Source: Pseudomonas marginalis (lineage in GTDB: Bacteria; Pseudomonadota; Gammaproteobacteria; Pseudomonadales; Pseudomonadaceae). Taken from it: 64,000 nucleotides of DNA. Made by a program: the position numbers and the translations under genes. This document shows, one piece after another, positions 50,234 to 59,163 of the stretch (positions within the stretch are counted from its first letter, which is position 1; every line of letters starts with the position of its first letter). A model generated the notes under the pieces. That model was given only the letters and a program-made list of their open reading frames with translations. It did not search any database and was not told the DNA's origin. Location: positions 868,001 to 932,000 of the forward strand of contig NZ_FNSU01000003.1 of assembly GCF_900105325.1 (NCBI RefSeq), given 5' to 3'.

Positions 50234-51679
50234 TTACTGAATCAGGCTGATGTCATCGAGTTTCCAGCTTTTATCGAAGTAGGCCTCGGTGGGGGCATAC
50301 AGTCGGAAATAGCTGAACCAGTGTTTGCCGGGCAGGGTTTGCACCCAGTTGCTCTCGAAGTCTTTTGGCGCGTGAGGGCCAAAGTAGAGATCTACCGATC
50401 CGTCGGCATTTTTCTTCAGGTCCTGGCGTGACGACAGGTCCGCTTTACGCTGCGGGTTGTCGATCAGGCACCGGCTAGCAATGTCATACACGGTCAATGA
50501 CCAGAACTGTTTGGCCGGTGGGTTGGCTGGCACGTGCAGCGTGTAGGACTGGCCGCCGTCGAGCCATTGGCCCTTGTTGTCGGTATAGGCGCCCAGATAA
50601 GTCTGGCCCAGGCCCGGGGTCTTGGAGACCATGCCCTTGGTGTTGGTCACCGCCTCATAGAACCAGGCGCTGCGTTCCCAGAGCTGATCGTAGTAAGCCA
50701 CTCGCTGGGAAGGCTCAGTAATGTTTAGCACTGTGTCCCATTGCCGGTCTTTCCAGTACTGGGCCTGGGGGAAACGCTTGGCGAATGCGTTGGCCTTGGC
50801 GATCAACTCGCCCATCTGCGCACCTTGCTCCAGCGCCTGGCGCTGTTGATCATTGGGGTTGAACGGTTTGTCCTTTTCGATACCCAGGCTGGAGAGCATC
50901 GCCATATAGAAGCGGTCACGTTCGTTGACCGGCTCCTTCTGGATAATTCCGTGCAGACGCTCCCAATAGGCCATGCCCTGTGGCTGGGTGCCGTACCAGG
51001 GTTTGCCGCCAGGGGAGAGCAAGCGGGTTTTGGCCGGGTTAGCGCGTTGGGCGTAGGGGTACATCTTGAATTGCTCAACCAATGCCTTGCCCTTGGCCGG
51101 GTCCGGATCCAGTACGCGAAAGCCCACCAACACATTCATGGTTTCTGACTTGGCTACGTAATACTTGCCGGCATCGGCGGGTGGCTGCTGGCCTGGAGGC
51201 AGTACCAGGTACTTGCCGCCTTTGCCCTGGTCGGGGCCGGTCTGGCCCATATCGATGATCGCCCGTTGCCAGAAGTCGCCAATGCCGCCGGCTGTTGGGC
51301 CCGGCGGTAGCTCGATCACTAGCGGGCCGGTCTCGTTGAGGTCAACAAAGCCGAGAATGTAAGGCGTGGTGGCGTTGGCAGTGATAACACCGAGCTTGTC
51401 TTCGTAGGTGGTCAGCACCATCAGGTCACCGCTGCGCGCGCCAAGCTTGGTGCTGAATTCATCCTGCCATTGGGCGTAGGACACCAGCGGCAAGGCCCAG
51501 AGAAAACTCTGGGTGGCCTGCTGGAAATCCAGCTCGCCATACAGTTTGGCGATGTCGCTATGGGCGGGCAGCTCACCGTCCATGCTGATCGGGCCGATGC
51601 GCGTATCCAGAGTCTGAGCCTGTATGCCGGCGGCCAGAGTGAATAGGCAGAAACCGGTACTACGAATCAGAGCGTGCAT
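50234..51679 (-). CDS. DUF1254/DUF1214 periplasmic protein (first copy)
   Basis: A 481-residue protein with a signal peptide (FCLFTLAAGIQA). The DUF1254 part begins with QATQSFLWALPLVSYAQWQ and TTYEDKLGVITANATTPY. The C-terminal DUF1214 part includes GQSYTLHVPANPPAKQFWSLTVYD. Its similarity to the next gene is distant. The start has AAGGATG 4 bases upstream and lies inside the end of a truncated ORF. Periplasmic protein of unknown activity, possibly acting with the outer-membrane protein downstream. Confidence 0.87.
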   Translation of the reverse strand: MHALIRSTGFCLFTLAAGIQAQTLDTRIGPISMDGELPAHSDIAKLYGELDFQQATQSFLWALPLVSYAQWQDEFSTKLGARSGDLMVLTTYEDKLGVITANATTPYILGFVDLNETGPLVIELPPGPTAGGIGDFWQRAIIDMGQTGPDQGKGGKYLVLPPGQQPPADAGKYYVAKSETMNVLVGFRVLDPDPAKGKALVEQFKMYPYAQRANPAKTRLLSPGGKPWYGTQPQGMAYWERLHGIIQKEPVNERDRFYMAMLSSLGIEKDKPFNPNDQQRQALEQGAQMGELIAKANAFAKRFPQAQYWKDRQWDTVLNITEPSQRVAYYDQLWERSAWFYEAVTNTKGMVSKTPGLGQTYLGAYTDNKGQWLDGGQSYTLHVPANPPAKQFWSLTVYDIASRCLIDNPQRKADLSSRQDLKKNADGSVDLYFGPHAPKDFESNWVQTLPGKHWFSYFRLYAPTEAYFDKSWKLDDISLIQ

Positions 51680-51893
51680 AAAACATCCTTGTGCCTCGCA
51701 GCAGCAGGTGATTGGTGTGGGCGTTGCTGTCGAAAAGTTTGGGGGTGTAGTAACCCTGCAAATTCGCGCCCGGCGCGAGGTTAAGAGGGTTGTTGCTCTT
51801 GTTGGCCTTCTCGGCGTTATCGGCGTAGGCCACAAACATCGGCACTACGGATGACACTAGCGCGAATGTAGGAATACAGAATGACCTGAACAT
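51660..51893 (-). pseudogene. N-terminal remnant of an outer-membrane protein of the 'neuromedin U' type
   Basis: A 77-residue ORF with a signal peptide (cleavage near FVAYA). The mature start, NNPLNLAPGANLQGYYTPKL, then HTNHLLLRGT, matches the N-terminus of long Pseudomonas outer-membrane proteins often labelled neuromedin U. Those run to several hundred residues; here the frame diverges after LLLRGT and stops. The last 20 bases overlap the DUF1254 start. A good GGGGGAG precedes the ATG, so the fragment may still be translated. Confidence 0.6.
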
Positions 51894-52674
51894 GACAACT
51901 CCCCCAACTCCCTGGTGATGGACCTGATAGCGCGCTTTTGCAGGTTGACAGGCTGTCCTTATTCGCTATTTCTTGTAGGACATGTCGTTTGAAGCTAGCA
52001 GTAAAATCCCAACGCGCTAGGAGCTCGAAAGAATTAGTCGGTTTGTGCGGGGGTAATCGAAGGGATTTTAAGGGGTGGAAATAAGTTCAAGTGCGACAGT
52101 GCTTGGCGGCCCTGAATTGAAGTGAGGTCACGCCAGCATGGATTTTATTTTGTCGTGCAAATGATGAGTCGAGAAGGGAACTGTTGGACCTCAGGCTGGG
52201 GGCATCCTTTTCAAACCATCCAAAGCATGCCCTCAGATGTGCCCCCAGTGTAGCGATCCACTGGAAGTGAATGGAACTTCATGGTTTTGGAAAGGCAGAA
52301 ATGATCAGCCGAACAGCCTGCCCGACGACGCCTAAAGACTCTCAGGGTCGCCAAAAAACATTTTGACTAGGCTCTAGAACGATATTTTCAGGCAGAAAAA
52401 CATCAAATATGCCCCCAGTTTTGCCCCCAATTGCATCAGTTTTGCGAGTGATGGCGAATGGCGATTTCTTACATAGACCAAGATGGATTCGGATGGCTTT
52501 CAGTGTACCTTCATCTCAGATTGGACTGTTTGGCATCGATCATCGGTTGGTGAAGGCAGAGGGAGCGGCGCGTTTGAGCACTGCTTTTCGTGGTACACCT
52601 GAAATGATGTTCACTGATAGCATGTGGCCATTGAATAATCAGCGCTGATTTTCACATTCAATTTGGTGAACGCA
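51894..52674. other. Non-coding region with promoter space and the right repeat copy
   Basis: About 780 bases without an intact gene. The left part (51894-52050) holds the upstream region of the minus-strand DUF1254 operon. The right part holds the second copy of the direct repeat (52357-52505) and the leader of the helicase gene. One further GCCCCCA box lies near 52240. No RNA gene was recognised. Confidence 0.6.
52357..52505 (+). repeat. Right copy of the long direct repeat
   Basis: Identical to 31683-31703 in its first 21 bases (52357-52377). GCCCCCA boxes lie at 52411 and 52423, at the same spacing as in the left copy, and TTTCAGTG begins at 52498. Identity falls to roughly half between the boxes and this last motif. 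It marks the left border of the helicase/NACHT island. Confidence 0.7.
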
Positions 52675-55605
52675 ATGGTCGATGCTACAGGGAAGTACTT
52701 AGACGTATATCAAAGCTGGCAGCAACACCTCTTCAACTTCAACCTGGCAGTCCGGGATACCAATACGCCGGGCTTGCGTAAGCCTCAGCTTGCCGCCCTA
52801 TACGCTTCACTGGGCCACCTGGTGATGTCTCCGGCCACGACGGCAACGATCGTGATGCCAACGGGTACCGGCAAGACCGATACCATGCTTGGTCTGCTTA
52901 TCGCAGGGCGGTTGGCAAGGACATTGGTGCTCGTCCCATCAGATGCCTTGCGTTCCCAGCTTGTCGAAAAATGCCTCGGGCTGAAAAAACTTCGGGAGAT
53001 CGGTGCTGTTTCTGCCATAGCACTTAACCCTGTGGTTAGGGCGATCGGCTCAGGAATGTCGGCTGAAGATGTCCAACAGCTTGCCGAGGCGAATGTAATT
53101 GTCGCTACCCCGCAAGCATTGCAGCGATTCGACACAGAATCCCTCCAAGCCTTGGCTGAGCTCTGCAGCCACCTGATCATCGATGAAACCCATCATGTGG
53201 CAGCCATGACATGGGGGCGGGTGAAAACCGCGTTTAAAGAGAAGCCATGCCTGCAGTTCACTGCTACGCCTTTCAGGGAGGACAATCAGCCCCTTGAAGG
53301 CAAGATTATCTACAACTACCCGTTGAAGGATGCGCAGATCGATGGCTACTTCAAGTCGATCGAATTTCACCCAGTGCGCGAATACAACCTCGAGTTGGCT
53401 GACCAAGTGGTTGCTGATAAGGCGGTAGAGTTGTTGCGAGGCGATCGAGAGCAAGGCTTTAACCACCTACTGATGGTACGCGCACGATCGCAAAAACGTG
53501 CTGAAGCCCTGTTTGAGCTCTACAAAAAGCATGAGGACCTCTCACCCATTCTCATCCACAGCAAGGTGCCGAATCGGGTCAAGCTGCTGGGTGAAATTGT
53601 CGAGAAGAAATACAAGATCATCGTATGCGTGGACATGCTGGGCGAAGGCTTCGACCTGCCAGAGTTGAAAATCGCGGCTATTCACGACCAGCATCGCAGT
53701 CCGGCCGTCACACTACAGTTCATCGGTCGGCTAACCCGGGTTGATGACACGCTAGGCGACGCCAAATTCGTCTCAAACATAGCCAACCAGAAAGTCGACT
53801 ACCAGATGGCAGTGCTTTACAAGGAAAGTGCCGACTGGAGCGCCGTGATTCGAGATGTGAGCCAAGACAAGATCGCCCGCGAAATCGAAAAAGAGACGTT
53901 CACTGAACAGTTCCCGGATGATGCCGACTCCGAGGAGATCTTCGGGTTGAACCCAAACCCCAAGATCAGTGCGATCGCCTACCATGTGGAGCGCGACCAG
54001 TGGCGGCCAGAGAAAGCGAATCACTTCTCCCAGAAGAAAGAACCGCTGCAGTTCCTTTCTATCAACGACGATTCAGACACCATCATCATGGTGACGCGAC
54101 GAGAAACACCCGTCGGATGGGCTCAAACCTCGGCGATTGTGGACACGAACTGGATTCTGTACCTGGCGTACTACCACGCGCCCGACAAGACGCTCTTCAT
54201 TCACTCCTCTGGTGATGAGTCGCAAGCGACGCGTTTTTTGAATTTGATTGCAAAGGATGCCAGGCGAATCAACGGCGAGCCTACCTTCCGAACCCTGCAC
54301 GACATCAAGCTCATGAAGCTGCAGAACGTAGGGCTGTCCAGGACACGCAAGGATCTGAGATTCACGATGCACGTCGGGCGGGACATCAATACCGTCATCA
54401 GTGAAATCGAGAACGGCACGGCGAAAAAGTCCAACATCTTCGCAACGGGCTATGAAGATGGACATCGCACCACCGTTGGCTGCTCTCACAAAGGGAAGAT
54501 CTGGGAGATGAACTCTTCCAGCATCATTTACTGGATTGAGTGGTGCAAACGTGCCTCGCAAAAACTCAACGATGCCTCGATCAACCCTTCTGAAGTGCTC
54601 AAGGATGTGATTCGCTCGGAGAAGATCGAAGGGGCTTGGCCAACGGGACTTTTCTATGCTGATTGGCCGGAGTCCATTGCGATCGAAAACGAGCAGAAAA
54701 TTTCGCTAGCGTTCAACGGTGAGATTTTCAACCTGCTTGATGTCGAGCTTGGCAAACCTCGGCGAAGCGATGACCTGACACTAGAAGTGCCCCTCATCGC
54801 CATTGCAGTAGATGGCACGGAGCGTCTGTTGCCTGACATCACGATACGGTTACTGAACGACAGCTACAAAGTCTCCTGCCCTGGGGTCAAGATCATTTTC
54901 GCCGAAGAGAGCTCGTTCGAGCAGTACCTGGATATGAATCCTTTGGTCCTGCTAGCCGTGGACGGTTCGATGATCGAGGGCAATTACCGGTTCTACACAC
55001 CCAATAGCTTGGACTTGAAGCTTCCCATAGCGCTGATTGAGGCTTGGGACTGGGGAACCACCCAGATCCACAGCGAGTCGATGAGGGCTACCCGTAACAT
55101 GGACACCGTCCAAGGGTTCACCTACAGCCGTATTGAGGACGACTATGCATTCATTTTCAACGATGATGGCGCTGGTGAGATTGCGGATCTTGTGGCAATC
55201 AAAGAGAGCAAGGACGCAATCTTTGTCGACCTTTACCACTGCAAGTATTGCCCCCAAAAAGATCGGCCTGGTGCTCGTGTCTCCGATGTTTACGAGGTCT
55301 GCGGTCAGGCATCACGATCGGTGAAATGGCTGCACACCGAGGAAAAATTCTTCAATCGATTGATGGGGCGGTACCAGCAATCGTTGCCGAAAGGGTTCGA
55401 CAGAATCCTCAAGGGTGACCCAATAGATTTGGAGCTGCTTCGCAACAAGTGCCACGACCACGAGATGATTTTCAGATTTGTGATCGTACAGCCTGCCATT
55501 TCAGCAGCGAAGATCTCCGCTGATCAGCTCGCTGTCCTCGGTACAAGTTATTCCTACATTAAAAATGTGTCTGGTTCAGATGTCAGGGTTATAACCAGTG
55601 TATAA
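52675..55605 (+). CDS. SF2 DEAD/DEAH-type helicase with large C-terminal extension, probable defence protein
   Basis: A 976-residue protein. Walker A is MPTGTGKT (61-68), the DEAH box reads DETH (170-173), motif III-like is FTATPF (195-200), motif V region is CVDMLGEGFDLP (318-329) and motif VI is QFIGRLTR (348-355). This is a restriction/helicase SF2 core. Residues 420-976 are not recognised; near 820-855 a stretch with GEIADLVAI followed by VDLYHCKYC could be a degenerate PD-(D/E)xK-like nuclease. The ATG at 52675 follows GGTGA; the earlier TTG was not used. The low GC differs from the neighbouring core genes. Restriction-type or other antiphage role is inferred. Confidence 0.82.
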   Translation: MVDATGKYLDVYQSWQQHLFNFNLAVRDTNTPGLRKPQLAALYASLGHLVMSPATTATIVMPTGTGKTDTMLGLLIAGRLARTLVLVPSDALRSQLVEKCLGLKKLREIGAVSAIALNPVVRAIGSGMSAEDVQQLAEANVIVATPQALQRFDTESLQALAELCSHLIIDETHHVAAMTWGRVKTAFKEKPCLQFTATPFREDNQPLEGKIIYNYPLKDAQIDGYFKSIEFHPVREYNLELADQVVADKAVELLRGDREQGFNHLLMVRARSQKRAEALFELYKKHEDLSPILIHSKVPNRVKLLGEIVEKKYKIIVCVDMLGEGFDLPELKIAAIHDQHRSPAVTLQFIGRLTRVDDTLGDAKFVSNIANQKVDYQMAVLYKESADWSAVIRDVSQDKIAREIEKETFTEQFPDDADSEEIFGLNPNPKISAIAYHVERDQWRPEKANHFSQKKEPLQFLSINDDSDTIIMVTRRETPVGWAQTSAIVDTNWILYLAYYHAPDKTLFIHSSGDESQATRFLNLIAKDARRINGEPTFRTLHDIKLMKLQNVGLSRTRKDLRFTMHVGRDINTVISEIENGTAKKSNIFATGYEDGHRTTVGCSHKGKIWEMNSSSIIYWIEWCKRASQKLNDASINPSEVLKDVIRSEKIEGAWPTGLFYADWPESIAIENEQKISLAFNGEIFNLLDVELGKPRRSDDLTLEVPLIAIAVDGTERLLPDITIRLLNDSYKVSCPGVKIIFAEESSFEQYLDMNPLVLLAVDGSMIEGNYRFYTPNSLDLKLPIALIEAWDWGTTQIHSESMRATRNMDTVQGFTYSRIEDDYAFIFNDDGAGEIADLVAIKESKDAIFVDLYHCKYCPQKDRPGARVSDVYEVCGQASRSVKWLHTEEKFFNRLMGRYQQSLPKGFDRILKGDPIDLELLRNKCHDHEMIFRFVIVQPAISAAKISADQLAVLGTSYSYIKNVSGSDVRVITSV

Positions 55606-55842
55606 CGCGAGGGCGAACTCATAATCCCGATTGTCGTATCTAGGCGGGAGAAGCGTTAAATTTGCCGTTCGCCTTATATGCTATAGGCATACGGGCCTAG
55701 GCTCTGGCCAGAGCAATGTGTCGAAGCTTTCTTCCCTTATATTTTTTTGTTCTCATCTTGGTTCTCTTGGCTATGTATGAAGAATTTGCGCAACCCACCA
55801 TGTATTTCTTTCGGAAGCATCACTATCTGTAAGGTTTTTTTT
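55606..55842 (+). other. AT-rich spacer between helicase and NACHT genes
   Basis: 237 bases with a clearly lower GC content and runs of T. It probably holds the promoter or leader of the NACHT gene, whose start is preceded by TAAGG and eight T. No ORF of interest. Confidence 0.5.
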
Positions 55843-57225
55843 ATGCGTGCTGATTTTACTGTGAGTGGCTACGAAAGATTTTGGGAGTCCCTCTCAAGTC
55901 TAGGCCCTTTTGCCAATGAGGCGGATGTCGAACATCGGTTGGTTGCTCCTTTGCTCGCCGCATTGGGTTACAAGACAGATGATATTCAGCCGAAAGTTCC
56001 GGTGTCTTTAATTAAGGGGACTAAGAAGGGGCGGTCGTTTGAAGCAGATATGGTTGTCTATGCGGGCTTGCCGAAAAATCGTGATACTTCTCTGTTGGTC
56101 ATCGAAGCTAAATCGCCAAAAAAAACTCTGGAGGATGCCAAAGATCAAGCCGAATCATACGCGGTTGCGTTACGTACTCCTGTGTTACTTTTAACAAACG
56201 GAGTGGATCTGCAAGTTTGGCAACTTCAGCGTACCCATGAGAGCGCTCTAATATTTGAATACAATGTCATGCGTCTAGCTGAGCAACGTCCTCGGCTTGA
56301 ACTCCTGTTATCTAGGCAATCGCTGATAAGACAGATCGAGGTGTTGGAAATCAAAAAAGTTTCCGCCGAGCTGAGTTTTAAAGATTACAAACTTGCAGAG
56401 CTGTCCAGGAATGAGCAGCGTGCCATTGCCCGAAGACTGGTAACGGAGCTTGGAGACGTGGTGCTGTCAACATCGATGATGGAGTCGTATAGTACGGGGG
56501 CGCTTATCATTGCACCTTCTGGGTACGGAAAAACTGTACTCTGTAAGCAACTTATGGAACAGGCAATAGAGAAAAGTTTTTATAATTTTGAACATGTCGG
56601 CGCTATTGACTTTCCGTTGTTCGAGTTTGCGCAATCGAATTGCGATGTGATGGACTTTATCTGTCAGCGCATCAAGGCGAAGCAAGCGCAAATATCGCTA
56701 GCCAGCGTTAGATCTTCCGTGCTGCGATTTGGTGTAACATTAGTTTGCGATGGTTACGAGTATGTGCCTTATTCCTTGCGTTCGTCTGTAGATTCTAAAC
56801 TTCGCCTGTTCAAGCGCGACTATCCCGATTCCCAGATTTTCATCTTCTCTCGTTCTTCGATGCCAGTCCGGCTAGAACTTCCCTGCCTTTTGCTGGAAAA
56901 GCTGGACAGTCAGGAGCAAAAAAATATGGTCGTGGAAGCCATGGGGAAAGAGTTTCCAGTATTTGGGATGCCAAAATTCCTAACTGTATTAAGTGAAGTG
57001 CCTTTGTTACTGAGTCGTATAATAAATTTCTTTATGGTCAATAGCGCTTTTCCAAGTCGTTTGGAAGAGCTGTTTGAGCACTGGCTGACTCAGTTGAGTG
57101 AAGGCTTTACGAGTACGCCTACGACTAAGATTTATTTAAATGAAGCCATGCTTTTGATCGCAGATTCGAGTGTGAAGCGCCGATTAACTGCTATAGAAAC
57201 TTATCACCGATGCCGGACTGGGTAG
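55843..57225 (+). CDS. HsdR_N-type nuclease-NACHT NTPase, N-terminal part (frameshifted gene)
   Basis: 460 residues. The N-terminal 10-150 is an HsdR_N-like PD-(D/E)xK nuclease: FEADMVVY with D69, then LLVIEAKSPKK with E88 and K90. A NACHT-type NTPase follows, with Walker A APSGYGKT (224-231), Walker B VTLVCDGYEY (D303) and a helical tail. The frame ends TAIETYHRCRTG and then a stop. One base earlier the same region continues in another frame as ITDAGLGSECFDN, so one base is extra or missing between 57197 and 57222. Together with the next ORF it would give about 930 residues. The start has AAGG and good spacing. The role is probably antiphage. Confidence 0.82.
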   Translation: MRADFTVSGYERFWESLSSLGPFANEADVEHRLVAPLLAALGYKTDDIQPKVPVSLIKGTKKGRSFEADMVVYAGLPKNRDTSLLVIEAKSPKKTLEDAKDQAESYAVALRTPVLLLTNGVDLQVWQLQRTHESALIFEYNVMRLAEQRPRLELLLSRQSLIRQIEVLEIKKVSAELSFKDYKLAELSRNEQRAIARRLVTELGDVVLSTSMMESYSTGALIIAPSGYGKTVLCKQLMEQAIEKSFYNFEHVGAIDFPLFEFAQSNCDVMDFICQRIKAKQAQISLASVRSSVLRFGVTLVCDGYEYVPYSLRSSVDSKLRLFKRDYPDSQIFIFSRSSMPVRLELPCLLLEKLDSQEQKNMVVEAMGKEFPVFGMPKFLTVLSEVPLLLSRIINFFMVNSAFPSRLEELFEHWLTQLSEGFTSTPTTKIYLNEAMLLIADSSVKRRLTAIETYHRCRTG

Positions 57226-57262
57226 CGAGTGCTTTGACAACCTCCACAACGCTGGAATAATC

Positions 57263-58639
57263 GTGAGTACCGGTACTGGCGTAGGCTTTTTACATGACGC
57301 CCTAGGAGACTACCTTCATGCCCGAGCATTAGCGAAGAAACCTCAAGCAGAATTTCTTGAAAGTATTGATGCGTTGGATATTCAACCTGACTCATTATTG
57401 CCAGTCATGCTCATCTCGCTGGTGCTTGAGTCGGCTTCCCGCAAGCGTCTATGGGGAAAAATTGATGCTTTTCCCTTACGCCAATATATAAACGTGGCGC
57501 GAAGCTGTAAGGCCGCGGGTGATCCGGATCAGGATAATATTCAAGAGTTTTTGAATGAAGTGTTAAGTGGTGTCGATATCATGCAAGCTCGCTACTTTCC
57601 GGATATCAGTCACGAGCTCCGGTCTAGCCTTGCGTATGTGCATGTTCCGGTCGATGACGTTGCGATACATGGTGATATAGATTCAACGAGCTCTTCGAAG
57701 CTTTCATATAAAATCACGCCGTCAGATGGCTTGTGTTTGCGCGTAAAGCAGACCTCTCCAATTGATAATCGCATGGTTCATGATGTTGATCTGACGCGCT
57801 CACGTTTGAATATAAATGGGGGTAGATATGCTGCGGCACTAAACATAAAAGGTGCGCTTAACGAGATTGTCCGGCAACGAAATTTTCGAGGCGGAGTTTT
57901 ACTGGCCAATGAGCGTTCACTTTCCCGGATACGTTATCTGACATCGCTCGGTTTTAGAGAATTCACTCCGGATGACTCGCTAGCTTATTTGCTGGACCAA
58001 CTCCGACCCTTTGCGAACGAGGTTGTGCCGGCTCGTCAGCATAGTGATATTGCCTTTCCGATTAATTCATTGATAGATGATTTAAGGTGTCTTCAGGATG
58101 CAGGTCGTGAAATTATTGAGTGGTGGTGGCTACCGCACTGGGATAATGAGGATCAAATGTTTGAAAAGCCGGAGCTTGTGAAAGCTTATCTAGATTTTCA
58201 TTTTTCACGAGCTGCTGATCTGTATATCGAAGTCGTGAATGCCAGCTTTGGGAGTGTGGCCAACGAATTTTCTTACCTGAACGCAATGCCTTTCCGAAGG
58301 GAGGCACTAGTGTCGGGAGGGGCGGGTGAACGGGCCATAAATTGGTACTGGGTCCCGGTGCAAAAAGTTGATGATTCTCGCACTATCTGCTGGTTCGAGC
58401 ATGAGCTTCCTGATGGACTGTTTATGAATTCCACAAAAAGCAAGCACATAAGCACTGAGTTGTTGCGACTTAATCGTTCAGTGGGTGGGATCTATACCTC
58501 GGGGGGAGGAGGTGCTTTTCCCGCGCCCAATAAGTTTTATCAAGGAAGGCAATACAATTTCGAGTCACCCACCCTGAGCGAGGTGGCGGAGATGGTAAAA
58601 AGTGATATCAGCGGTCTTTTTTGGAATTTGCTTCACTGA
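57263..58639 (+). CDS. NACHT protein C-terminal part, downstream of the frameshift
   Basis: 458 residues from GTG 57263, although the open frame reaches back to 57197 (TDAGLGSECFDNLHNAGII). It begins with the end of the NACHT helical domain (TGVGFLHDALGDYLHARAL), where a conserved His-Asp-x-x-x-x-Tyr pattern fits STAND proteins. A C-terminal region of unknown fold follows, possibly the sensor. It has no ribosome binding site of its own, so it is unlikely to be made alone. Low GC like the first part. Ends 10 bases before a poorly conserved IS3 remnant. Confidence 0.75.
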   Translation: MSTGTGVGFLHDALGDYLHARALAKKPQAEFLESIDALDIQPDSLLPVMLISLVLESASRKRLWGKIDAFPLRQYINVARSCKAAGDPDQDNIQEFLNEVLSGVDIMQARYFPDISHELRSSLAYVHVPVDDVAIHGDIDSTSSSKLSYKITPSDGLCLRVKQTSPIDNRMVHDVDLTRSRLNINGGRYAAALNIKGALNEIVRQRNFRGGVLLANERSLSRIRYLTSLGFREFTPDDSLAYLLDQLRPFANEVVPARQHSDIAFPINSLIDDLRCLQDAGREIIEWWWLPHWDNEDQMFEKPELVKAYLDFHFSRAADLYIEVVNASFGSVANEFSYLNAMPFRREALVSGGAGERAINWYWVPVQKVDDSRTICWFEHELPDGLFMNSTKSKHISTELLRLNRSVGGIYTSGGGGAFPAPNKFYQGRQYNFESPTLSEVAEMVKSDISGLFWNLLH

Positions 58640-58809
58640 TTGGTATGTCGGCGTTCGCTGTCTTTATTGCCGCGTTTAGACTTTGAGTGTTTTTTACAGT
58701 TGTCGGTGAAGCGTAATGTTCTTGTAGCTGAGCAGAATCTCCTCTGACAATACTTGAATAAGGACGCTCATGAAAAACAAGATAGGGACGATTTTGATGA
58801 GGAGTAGGT

Positions 58810-59070
58810 GAGCGCTTGGTTGCTCTGCGCTTTGCTCTGCGGAGTGACGCCATTGTGCTCTTGCTGGAGCGGATTGATCCAGCGACGCAGCGCGAACTCG
58901 ACAACTCCAAGCAAACGGCAGGCTTCGATATGGCTATAGCCTGATCGAGTAAGAGGCCTGCTGCCGCGTGTTTGAATTCAGTGGAAAAGGAACGACGTTG
59001 TTTGGTCATCAGGCACCTCTATCTGGCGAGCATTCTCGCCTAAATGGGGGCCCGGTTTCGTTAGACTACA
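58810..59070 (-). mobile_element. Remnant of an IS3-family insertion sequence (left end and orfA start)
   Basis: On the minus strand, MTKQRRSFSTEFKHAAAGL starts at 59009 and is a typical IS3-family orfA beginning. After LLDQ the frame must be shifted by one base to read GYSHIEACRLLGVVEFALRRW. The similarity ends near 58810. Upstream of the start codon, TGTAGTCTAACG (59059-59070) resembles a terminal repeat. No orfB or right end is present, so it is dead. Confidence 0.75.
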
Positions 59071-59163
59071 AACAGGGCAGCGGCTCGACGCCAAAAATCG
59101 GTGGCGGCCAAGGTAACGGCATGCCGCTTAGATTTACAGGCTTGGATGCTTGATCAAAAAGAC

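Noticed and set aside
49277..50431. 384-codon plus-strand frame
   Set aside because: It runs across two well-supported minus-strand DUF1254 genes and their junction, so it is a shadow.
57197..57225. Programmed frameshift in the NACHT gene
   Set aside because: No slippery heptamer or downstream structure was seen; a mutation or sequence error is simpler.
58968..59153. 61-codon plus-strand frame in the IS3 remnant
   Set aside because: It lies antisense to the transposase start and crosses the terminal repeat; no ribosome site.
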